From contig JADKFV010000030.1 of the NCBI GenBank assembly GCA_016717325.1, forward strand, positions 1 to 64,000: 64,000 bases of DNA, written 5' to 3'. The translations under genes were made by a program, and so were the position numbers. Under the pieces are notes generated by a model. The model was not told the origin of the DNA. It was given only the letters and a program-made list of their open reading frames with translations, and did no database searches. Origin of the DNA: Bacteroidota bacterium (GTDB taxonomy: Bacteria > Bacteroidota > Bacteroidia > AKYH767-A > OLB10). Of this stretch, positions 21,076 to 28,295 are shown in pieces. Each line of letters begins with the position of its first letter. The first letter of the stretch is position 1.

Positions 21076-21816
21076 ATGGACTTCTTTACAATCATTGAAA
21101 AAATACTTGGGCTGCTGTCGGTAGTTTTCATTTTCGCAATTGCACGTATCATATACATAGTGGCGTTTCGGCCCAAAGGAATACCTGCTTCCGAATTCAA
21201 AAAGGTTGTGCAGAAAATAGCAAAGCCGGAATTAAGCAAATTAGGTTTTCATGGCAACGGCTGGGACTTTACTAAAAAAGAAGGCGAACTAATTTATGCC
21301 TTTAAGTTTGTACCAAACAGTCAGGGAGGATGGATTCATATCGACCTCTATATAAATACAAACATAAAGCAGGATTACAAAGGCCACACAATGGAAGTGG
21401 TATTCAAAAAAATGCTTACTCCAAAAAATAAAATACAACATGCATGGCATTATCACAAAACAGAAAAGCAGAATATTGCAATACTCAATAGCATATTGGA
21501 ATTATTTCAAGAAGAAGGCTTTGCATTTTTCAAAAAATTCGAACAATACCCTGAATGTTTTTTGCAAATGAATAATACAGATGTTGACGATTACAAAAAG
21601 TTGAATGATACATTTAGTCTCAACTTTAGCAAGGCAAAATGGATTGAGGTGTTGATACTGATAAATGAAAAATACGCCAACTATAAAAATGCGCTTTCAT
21701 TAATCAGTGCAGGAAAAGTTCTTTCGGAAGAAGAAACAGAAAATTGGCAGAATGATTTTTTATATTCAAAAGAAGAAGAATTGATGACTTTTGTTAACAA
21801 TGAAAAAAACAAATAG
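21076..21816 (+). CDS. Hypothetical membrane-anchored protein, possibly DUF4304-like
   Basis: 246 residues from the ATG at 21076; an upstream TTG at 21070 is less likely. Residues about 5-30 form one membrane segment (LGLLSVVFIFAIARIIYIVAF). The following soluble part has LSKLGFHGNGWDFTKK, then GGWIHIDLYIN, a pattern reminiscent of DUF4304 proteins. That assignment is tentative. The C-terminus is lysine-rich. It probably sits in the inner membrane with its domain in the cytoplasm. No function is proposed. Confidence 0.55.
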   Translation: MDFFTIIEKILGLLSVVFIFAIARIIYIVAFRPKGIPASEFKKVVQKIAKPELSKLGFHGNGWDFTKKEGELIYAFKFVPNSQGGWIHIDLYINTNIKQDYKGHTMEVVFKKMLTPKNKIQHAWHYHKTEKQNIAILNSILELFQEEGFAFFKKFEQYPECFLQMNNTDVDDYKKLNDTFSLNFSKAKWIEVLILINEKYANYKNALSLISAGKVLSEEETENWQNDFLYSKEEELMTFVNNEKNK

Positions 21817-21862
21817 TTGCGTTGAATTGAACTTTTACATCAATAAAACATAAAATCTTTTA

Positions 21863-22225
21863 TCAACAATCATTCTCTTCTACTTCGCGTTTAAATTGTG
21901 CAATTAGTTTTTTCACTTCTTTAAGTTGTTTTATTTTTTCATCTATAGAAATTAGTTTTTCATCGAGGACGGCAACTTTTTTTGCCACGTTAAACTTCTT
22001 ACTGAACCAAGCATCAAGCAACTGTTTTATTTCACTCAGGGTAAAACCTATTGACTTTGCATCTCTTATCAATTGCAATTTCTCTACTACTTCGTCATCG
22101 TAGTGGTAATATTTGTTGCTTTTTATTTCATTTTTACGAACACCTTTAATCAATCCGTACCTTTCGTAATAGCGGATTGTGTGGGCGGTGATACCTGTTT
22201 TTTTCGATAGTTCGTTTATTAACAT
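21863..22225 (-). CDS. MerR family transcriptional regulator
   Basis: 120 residues. The N-terminal winged helix is canonical (INELSKKTGITAHTIRYYERYGLI). It is followed by KLQLIRDAKSIGFTLSEIKQLL and a long dimerisation helix (VAVLDEKLISIDEKIKQLKEVKKLI). The end is a single Cys in EENDC, so there is no metal-binding Cys set like that of CueR or ZntR; the signal is unknown. It diverges from the SDR gene across about 100 bp that contain a matching palindrome, suggesting that it controls that operon and itself. Confidence 0.88.
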   Translation of the reverse strand: MLINELSKKTGITAHTIRYYERYGLIKGVRKNEIKSNKYYHYDDEVVEKLQLIRDAKSIGFTLSEIKQLLDAWFSKKFNVAKKVAVLDEKLISIDEKIKQLKEVKKLIAQFKREVEENDC

Positions 22226-22257
22226 AGTGCAAAATTACCTGTTTAAAATTAATTTAC

Positions 22258-22281
22258 AACCTTAGACCCTACTCTAATGTT
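22258..22281. promoter_or_regulatory. Probable MerR operator
   Basis: AACCTTAGA-CCCTAC-TCTAATGTT is a 9-6-9 inverted repeat with one mismatch, placed between the divergent merR-type and SDR genes. The core CTTAGA...TCTAA resembles operators of AdhR/NmlR-type MerR proteins. It lies 33 bp from the regulator start and 46 bp from the SDR start. Confidence 0.6.
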
Positions 22282-22327
22282 GCAGGTTTTAAAATAATGA
22301 ATCACCTTTGCCAAAAAATAAAACGAT

Positions 22328-23109
22328 ATGAAACAAACAGCATTAATAACCGGAGCCAGCAATGGCATAGGATTGGAACTGGCAAGGGTACATGCATCCA
22401 AGGAGGCGACCTGGTGCTAGTAGCACGAAACAAAGCCAAACTCGATGAATTGAAACTGGAACTCGAAAAGCAGTTTAAAATAGCTGTGTATGTTATTGCC
22501 AAAGATTTATCGGCAATAGATTCGGCAAAAGAAGTATATGATGAGACCACAAAGCAAAATATCCAAATCGACTATCTGATAAATAATGCCGGCTTTGGCG
22601 ACTTCGGAATGTTTTATCAAACAGACTGGAACAAGGAACTGCAAATGATAAATTTAAATATTACAACACTTACTCTTTTTACAAAATTGTATTTACAAGA
22701 TATGATAAAACGCAGAAGCGGTCGAATAATGAATGTTGCTTCCACAGCAGCATTTCAATCGGGACCTACTATGGCAGTATACTATGCAACCAAAGCATAT
22801 GTCTTAAGTTTTTCGGAAGCAGTTGATAATGAAGTAAGCGACAAAGGAATAACAGTTACCACGCTATGCCCCGGTGCCACCGAAAGTGGTTTTCAGGCTG
22901 CGGCTTCTATGGAAGAAAGCAACCTGGTGAAGGGCAAAAAACTACCCACTTCGCGTGAGGTGGCCGTTTATGGTTATGACGCTATGATGAAAGGCAAAAC
23001 CGTTGCCATACATGGCTTTATGAATTATATTATGGCTAATTCTGTTCGGTTTACACCACGCGCTTTGGTGGTGAAAATTACCCGCCAAATACAAGACAAA
23101 GCTAAGTAA
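22328..23109 (+). CDS. Short-chain dehydrogenase/reductase (frameshift near N-terminus)
   Basis: About 260 residues. The true start is the ATG at 22328 (MKQTALITGASNGIG), which supplies the Rossmann TGxxxGIG motif. The rest lies in another frame: adding one G to the GG at 22402-22403 gives VHASKGGDLVLVARNK and joins them. The enzyme also has NNAGFGDFG and the catalytic YYATK (Tyr and Lys). It is an NAD(P)-dependent oxidoreductase of unknown substrate. The membrane-protein gene follows 2 bp downstream, and a MerR regulator diverges upstream. Confidence 0.85.
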
Positions 23110-23111
23110 TA

Positions 23112-23606
23112 ATGGAGCACATATCGAAGTATTTTAATGCAGAGAAAAACGAAAGTTATTTGTTTATTCTTATTGGAATATTAGCAGTAGGAATAGGCGC
23201 TTACTTTTTATTTAAAAATATTAATCCCTTTTATAAAGGAATTGCCTATCCAATTATATTGATTGCGCTTATACAAATTACTGTAGGCACCACCATTGTA
23301 TTACGCACCTCAGCCGACATTAAAAATGCGGAGCAATATCATATCGACAAAGGGAAAATAAATGAAATTGAAATTCCCCGAATGAAAAAAGTGATGGATA
23401 GTTTTTCGCTTTATAAGAAAATAGAAATTGCTTTGATAATTATAGGTATTGCAATGTTTGTATTTTTTAAAAATAAGGAACTTTTGAAAGGCATAGGTTT
23501 GGGTTTAGTATTACAAAGCATCATCATGCTAACATTAGATCTATTTGCCGAAGCCCGCGGTAAAAAATACATAGAAGAATTAAAAAGCTATTCACAACTA
23601 AAATAA
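23112..23606 (+). CDS. Four-helix integral membrane protein, unknown
   Basis: 164 residues with four hydrophobic segments: about 17-35 (LFILIGILAVGIGAYFLF), 44-65, 104-120 (IEIALIIIGIAMFVFF) and 127-147. The segment between helices 2 and 3 is charged (AEQYHIDKGKINEIEIPRMKK). The gene begins 2 bp after the SDR stop and is almost certainly in the same MerR-controlled operon. I do not recognise the family. Confidence 0.65.
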   Translation: MEHISKYFNAEKNESYLFILIGILAVGIGAYFLFKNINPFYKGIAYPIILIALIQITVGTTIVLRTSADIKNAEQYHIDKGKINEIEIPRMKKVMDSFSLYKKIEIALIIIGIAMFVFFKNKELLKGIGLGLVLQSIIMLTLDLFAEARGKKYIEELKSYSQLK

Positions 23607-23974
23607 CAGTTCCGTTTATTTGAATTATAGCATCGCGAGCCCCTTTTGAGCTTCATGGCAAATTATACATTTAAATCTTATTTGATTTTTTCATGATATT
23701 TATCATGTTTTTTAATGATTTGCAGCACTTTATCACGGTTCAAAACTAAACACTTTTGAGGGCTTAGTGTGACTGCTTTGCATGTTAAGAAAATTTATTT
23801 TGGGTCTGCTTATTTAGCAAGCACATAGTATCCTTCGCAAAATGATTGATAGATTGTGTATACATATTATTCATCACCAAAATAAAACTCAAACCATTGA
23901 AGATTTATTAAATACATTTGACAAATAAACCTGCAACAAACGCAAACAAAAAAAGCACGTGCTACAATATTAAA
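23607..23974. other. Intergenic upstream of histidine kinase
   Basis: 368 bp without a supported gene. It contains a CRP/FNR-like palindrome at 23692-23707 (entered separately). A TTG at 23918 could extend the kinase by 19 residues, but the added residues (MTNKPATNANKKS) look non-conserved. Confidence 0.5.
23692..23707. promoter_or_regulatory. CRP/FNR-like palindrome
   Basis: CATGAT-ATTT-ATCATG is a perfect 6-4-6 palindrome with the TGAT-N4-ATCA core typical of CRP/FNR-family sites. It lies upstream of the kinase gene whose downstream partner encodes a receiver-CRP hybrid. A related site occurs at 28213-28226. Confidence 0.5.
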
Positions 23975-25225
23975 ATGAATCAAAATCAAAAAAATCAATT
24001 GCTGGAAGCATTGTTTGATCACGTTGCCGAAAGTATTATTGTTGCAGACACGGAAGGCATTATAAAGCTTGCAAATCCGGCTTCGGAAAAACTCTTTGGC
24101 TATAATGAAAGTGAAATGGTAGGTAAACGGATTGAGATGCTGATGCCACAGAATTTTGCGCAAAACACAAAAACCATCGTGAGGATACAACAAAAATCCA
24201 CATCCAAGATCGATGGGAATAGGGTTGGATTTATTTGCGCAAAAAAAAATGGAACGCTGTTTCCTGTTGAAATAAGTTTAACACCTTTTAACTCGTCCGA
24301 CCATTGTTGCGTAATTGCTTTCATAATTGATATTACCAAGCGTAAGAAAGTTGAGCATGAAATTACTGAAAAGCAGAACGAATTGGAAGCATTAACCATA
24401 GAATTAAAAACAAGCAACGAGCGGTTGGAATCGAAAGTGCTTAGCCGAACAAAAGTACTCAGCGAAGCATTGAGCGAACTGGAAAAATCGCAACAGGAAC
24501 TTAAAGAAGCGCTGGAAAAAGAAAAAGAATTGAACGAATTGAAATCGCGTTTTGTATCAATGGCATCGCATGAGTTTCGCACTCCCCTCACGGCCATTCT
24601 TTCTTCGGCTTCGCTCATAGATGAATATATTACCACCGAGCAGCAAGACAAGCGTACACGACACGTAAACAGAATTAAATCGGCAGTTAATAACCTTAAC
24701 GATATACTAAGTGATTTTCTCAGCATAAGCAAAATAGAAGAAGGAAAAATAATTGCAAATTACTCTGTGTTCGATGTGCATGAACTCATTACCGATACAC
24801 AAGGGGAAATGCGTGGCTTACTCAAAGACGGGCAAGATGTAAATTACACCCATCAAGGTGAAAAATTAATTTACTCCGACAAAAAACTCATTCGAAATGT
24901 AATTATTAATCTGGTTTCTAATGCTATAAAATTTTCGCCCGAAGACTCACAAATTGAAATTGCCACTGCAGTAAATGATGCTCAGGTAATAATCAAAATA
25001 AAAGACAATGGTATGGGTATCAGCAAAGAAGACAAAACACATTTATTCGAAAGATTTTTCCGTGGGCAAAATGCTACCAATATTCAAGGTACCGGACTGG
25101 GACTAAACATAGTTGCAAATTATGTTGAACTGTTGAATGGTTTTATTGAACTGGAAAGTGAACTCGATTTAGGAACAGAATTTATAATCACACTGCCAAA
25201 TAAAAAGATGAATCAATCTAAATAA
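23975..25225 (+). CDS. PAS-domain sensor histidine kinase
   Basis: 416 residues from the ATG at 23975. There is no membrane segment, so it is a cytoplasmic sensor. A PAS domain spans about residues 10-130 (ESIIVADTEGIIKLANPASEKLFGY). A long coiled coil follows, then the HisKA box MASHEFRTPL with the phospho-accepting His, the N box NLVSNAIKFSP, G1 DNGMGIS and G2 GTGLGLNIV. No His or Cys cluster for haem or iron is obvious in the PAS part, so the signal is unknown. It precedes the receiver-CRP gene by 70 bp on the same strand and is its likely phosphodonor. Confidence 0.88.
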   Translation: MNQNQKNQLLEALFDHVAESIIVADTEGIIKLANPASEKLFGYNESEMVGKRIEMLMPQNFAQNTKTIVRIQQKSTSKIDGNRVGFICAKKNGTLFPVEISLTPFNSSDHCCVIAFIIDITKRKKVEHEITEKQNELEALTIELKTSNERLESKVLSRTKVLSEALSELEKSQQELKEALEKEKELNELKSRFVSMASHEFRTPLTAILSSASLIDEYITTEQQDKRTRHVNRIKSAVNNLNDILSDFLSISKIEEGKIIANYSVFDVHELITDTQGEMRGLLKDGQDVNYTHQGEKLIYSDKKLIRNVIINLVSNAIKFSPEDSQIEIATAVNDAQVIIKIKDNGMGISKEDKTHLFERFFRGQNATNIQGTGLGLNIVANYVELLNGFIELESELDLGTEFIITLPNKKMNQSK

Positions 25226-25295
25226 ATTACCAGAGGTAATGGATACATGAACGTGAAAAGGACAAAAGAAAATTGCAAAAAATAAAAAATACAAA

Positions 25296-26354
25296 ATGTA
25301 TAACATTTTATTAATTGAAGATAGCAAAGCAGTGCGCGAAAACACTGCCGAAATACTGGAACTTGCAGGGTATGAAGTGGCTACCGCTACCGATGGCAAA
25401 AAAGGAGTAGAACAAGTAGGTAAACAAAAACCCGATTTGATAATTTGCGATATTATGATGCCTGTTCTCGATGGCTATGGTGTATTGCATTTGCTGGGAA
25501 AAAATCCTGAAACTGCATCTATTCCATTTATTTTTTTAACAGCTAAAGCAGAACGAAGCGACTTGCGCAAAGGAATGGAGATGGGTGCCGATGACTATAT
25601 CACTAAACCATTTGATAAACTCGAATTGTTAAATGCTGTAGAAAGCAGGTTGAAAAAACTTGAATTGCTCAAAAAAGAATATCAAAAAGATATGGATGGG
25701 CTGCAAGTTTTTATTGAAGACATGGCCGGAAAGGAAGCGTTGATTAAATTTATTGATGGTCGCAAGGTGATGAAATACAACAAAAAGCAAAACGTATACA
25801 TGGAGGGTCACAATCCAATTGGTATATACTATTTGAACAGCGGAAAAATAAAAATATTCAAGAGTCATGATCATGGTAAGGAGTTTATAGTAGGTCTGCT
25901 AAAGGAGGGTGATTTTTTTGGATATACCGCCCTGCTCGATCAAAAACCGTACACCGAGACAGCCGAAGCCATTGGCGATTGCGAAGTGATATTTCTGCCA
26001 AAAGAAGATTTCTTTACGTTGATATATAACAACCGCGAAGTGGCGAGAAAATTTCTCCATATCCTAACACAAAACGTTAACGAGCAACAGGATAAACTTG
26101 TAGAGTTAGCCTACAGTTCTGTACGCAAGCGCGTGGCCGAAGCACTTATAGAGTTGTACGATAAATATAGTGGCCAGGAGAAAAACCCAATGCGTATTTC
26201 TGTTTCGCGCGAAGACCTTGCAAATATGGTAGGTGCTGCTACCGAATCGCTTATACGTACGTTGAGCGATTTTAAAGAAGAAAAACTAATAGATATAAAA
26301 GAAGGGAAAATAAATTTAGTTTCTGAAAAGCGATTGCGCGCATTGAAAAATTAA
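25296..26354 (+). CDS. Response regulator with CRP/FNR effector (REC-cNMP-HTH)
   Basis: 352 residues. The receiver domain (1-120) has the acidic pocket (IEDS), the phospho-acceptor Asp52 in ICDIMMP, and TAKAE and KPFDK. A cyclic-nucleotide-binding-like fold follows (about 160-270; FFGYTALLDQKPYTETAEA). A CRP-type winged helix comes last, with SREDLANMVGAATESLIR as recognition region. No FNR cysteines are seen. Such hybrids couple two-component signalling to CRP-type DNA binding. The kinase lies just upstream. The palindromes at 23692 and 28213 are plausible targets, linking it to its own operon and to the copper-ATPase and MBL genes; this is inference. Confidence 0.88.
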   Translation: MYNILLIEDSKAVRENTAEILELAGYEVATATDGKKGVEQVGKQKPDLIICDIMMPVLDGYGVLHLLGKNPETASIPFIFLTAKAERSDLRKGMEMGADDYITKPFDKLELLNAVESRLKKLELLKKEYQKDMDGLQVFIEDMAGKEALIKFIDGRKVMKYNKKQNVYMEGHNPIGIYYLNSGKIKIFKSHDHGKEFIVGLLKEGDFFGYTALLDQKPYTETAEAIGDCEVIFLPKEDFFTLIYNNREVARKFLHILTQNVNEQQDKLVELAYSSVRKRVAEALIELYDKYSGQEKNPMRISVSREDLANMVGAATESLIRTLSDFKEEKLIDIKEGKINLVSEKRLRALKN

Positions 26355-26364
26355 ATCATAGTTT

Positions 26365-26778
26365 TCAATAAACATCATGATCATCGAAATTTTCGCGCTC
26401 CTGCCTGAAGGCCTTGGCCAACATTTCGCCTTCTTCGTTTTGTTCAGCAAGCGTCCAACTGTCGGTTGCCGAAGTTTCTAACCATACATTTCCCGACTTG
26501 CGAAAAACCTGAATATGCAACCCTAATTCGTTCTCAAATTTTTGCTCCAGATTACTCACCGAAAAATTACTTTCTAATGCTATGGTATGTACATCTTTTA
26601 TTTTTTGTATGTCGCCAATTTGGGTTGCATTATTAATCATTTTATTTTTCGCACTGCCTTTGCCCATTACATGAGGATCGATAAAAAATTCGATTTTCAG
26701 AAATGGAAAAATAGTGTTGAATTCCTTTTGCAATTCGCCTATCGTTTTTGTCTTAGCAATATTTATTTTGTAAACCAT
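26365..26778 (-). CDS. Conserved hypothetical protein
   Basis: 137 residues from the ATG at 26776-26778. It is soluble, with no signal peptide. The N-terminal part has a beta-alpha pattern (TKTIGELQKEFNTIFPFLKIEFF); the C-terminal part includes GLHIQVFRKSGNVWLETSATDSWTL. I do not know the function. It ends 11 bp after the regulator stop on the opposite strand and starts 14 bp from the MBL-rhodanese stop on the same strand, so it is probably transcribed with that gene. Confidence 0.65.
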   Translation of the reverse strand: MVYKINIAKTKTIGELQKEFNTIFPFLKIEFFIDPHVMGKGSAKNKMINNATQIGDIQKIKDVHTIALESNFSVSNLEQKFENELGLHIQVFRKSGNVWLETSATDSWTLAEQNEEGEMLAKAFRQERENFDDHDVY

Positions 26779-26791
26779 AATCAAAAGTCTG

Positions 26792-28168
26792 TCATGCCGA
26801 AATTAATTCGGGGTTATATTTTTTAATTTTTTCGATACCGCCACTTACGTTTGTAAGATTATTTATTCCATGCGCTCTAAGTGCAGAAGCCGCAATCATA
26901 GATCGATAACCCCCTTTACAAAAGAGCACATATTTTTTTTCCTTGTCGAACTCCTTAATCTGGTTCATTATATTCTCCAGAGGAATTATCAATGCACGTT
27001 TTATATTTTCGGATTTTGCTTCGGAATACCTGCGAACATCAATTATAGAATATTCCAAACTGTCGTTGAGAAAAAAGAAATCATCGGCATCGATATTTTC
27101 TATCACGTCCACAGGCATGACAGCATTTTCCCATGTAGCAAAACCGCCTTCAAGAAAACCGGCAACTTTTTCGTAACCTATTCTTGCAAGCCGCGTAATG
27201 GTTTCCATTTCGTAACCCGGTTCCGTTATAAGAATTAATTCTTTATCCAAATCTATCAGTGTACCTGCCCATGGAGCAAAATCGCCTTTCAATCCAATAT
27301 GTAAAGAACCTTTAATAAAACCATTTGCAAATACTTCGGCATTACGTGTATCGAGCACAAGGCAACCTTTGCTTATAAAGTCGCAAAATTTTTCGACCGA
27401 TAATGCAACATGATTTTGTTGAATAACATCATCAAAACTTTTGTAACCAATCATATTTATACTGGCGTCTTTAAAAAAATATGAGGGCGGAGTGGTAAGA
27501 TTTTCGGTAACTGCATTTATAAAATCCTCACGTGAAATAGGTTGCAAAGCATAGTTCAATTTTTTTTGTTCGCCTATAGTTGAGTAGCGTTCTATTCCTA
27601 AATTTTTACCACATGCTGAACCGGCACCATGTCCCGGATAAACTAAAACATCATCGTCTATTTGCATAATAACTTCGTTCAGCGAATCATACAACATGGA
27701 TGCTAATTCTGTTTTGGTTTTATTTCCGCTCATCAAATCGGGGCGGCCAACATCACCAACAAATAAAGTGTCACCGGTAAAAACTGCTTTGGCTATTTTG
27801 TTTTCATCATACAATAAAAAACATGACGACTCTATGGTATGACCCGGAGTGTGCAGCAACTGAATAGTACAATTGCCAACATTAAAAAATTCTTTATGGC
27901 GTGCTATATATGCAGGGTAAGCAGGCTTAGCATGAGGCCCAAAAACAATGTTGGCTCCAGTTCTGTCTGCAATATCGATATGCCCCGAAACAAAGTCAGC
28001 ATGAAAATGGGTTTCGAAAACATACTTTATTTTCGCATTCCGTGCTTTTGCAAGATTTAAATATGGTTCCGGCTCGCGTATAGGATCTATAATTACTGCC
28101 TCACCATTCGACTCTATATAGTAACTTGCCTGTGCTAAACATCCCGTATATATTTGTTGAATAAACAT
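26792..28168 (-). CDS. MBL-fold hydrolase with two rhodanese domains (persulfide dioxygenase-like)
   Basis: 458 residues. The metallo-beta-lactamase domain occupies about 1-240 with THFHADFVSGH (metal site), HTPGHTIESSCFLL, FTGDTLFVGDVGRPDL and YPGHGAGSACG. A first rhodanese domain (about 260-355) lacks a catalytic Cys: the loop reads ILITEPGYE. The second (about 365-455) keeps it in VLFCKGGYRS. The layout matches ETHE1/CstB-type persulfide dioxygenase proteins in sulfide or persulfide detoxification, which oxidise a persulfide and handle sulfane sulfur. The gene diverges from the copper ATPase across a CRP/FNR-type palindrome. Confidence 0.85.
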   Translation of the reverse strand: MFIQQIYTGCLAQASYYIESNGEAVIIDPIREPEPYLNLAKARNAKIKYVFETHFHADFVSGHIDIADRTGANIVFGPHAKPAYPAYIARHKEFFNVGNCTIQLLHTPGHTIESSCFLLYDENKIAKAVFTGDTLFVGDVGRPDLMSGNKTKTELASMLYDSLNEVIMQIDDDVLVYPGHGAGSACGKNLGIERYSTIGEQKKLNYALQPISREDFINAVTENLTTPPSYFFKDASINMIGYKSFDDVIQQNHVALSVEKFCDFISKGCLVLDTRNAEVFANGFIKGSLHIGLKGDFAPWAGTLIDLDKELILITEPGYEMETITRLARIGYEKVAGFLEGGFATWENAVMPVDVIENIDADDFFFLNDSLEYSIIDVRRYSEAKSENIKRALIIPLENIMNQIKEFDKEKKYVLFCKGGYRSMIAASALRAHGINNLTNVSGGIEKIKKYNPELISA

Positions 28169-28212
28169 AAATTTATTTTTTACAAATATTGAGTATTGTG
28201 GTCAACCAAAAC

Positions 28213-28226
28213 ATGACATAAGTCAT
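28213..28226. promoter_or_regulatory. CRP/FNR-like palindrome between MBL and copper ATPase genes
   Basis: ATGAC-ATAA-GTCAT is a perfect 5-4-5 palindrome with TGAC-N4-GTCA spacing typical of CRP/FNR-family sites. It is 45 bp upstream of the MBL start and 70 bp upstream of the ATPase start, so one bound dimer could control both. It resembles the site at 23692-23707. Confidence 0.55.
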
Positions 28227-28295
28227 AAAACAATAAGACATATATCAATTTTTCGATAAATAGGATGTATTACAATTGCATCTTAAAGTTATAGT

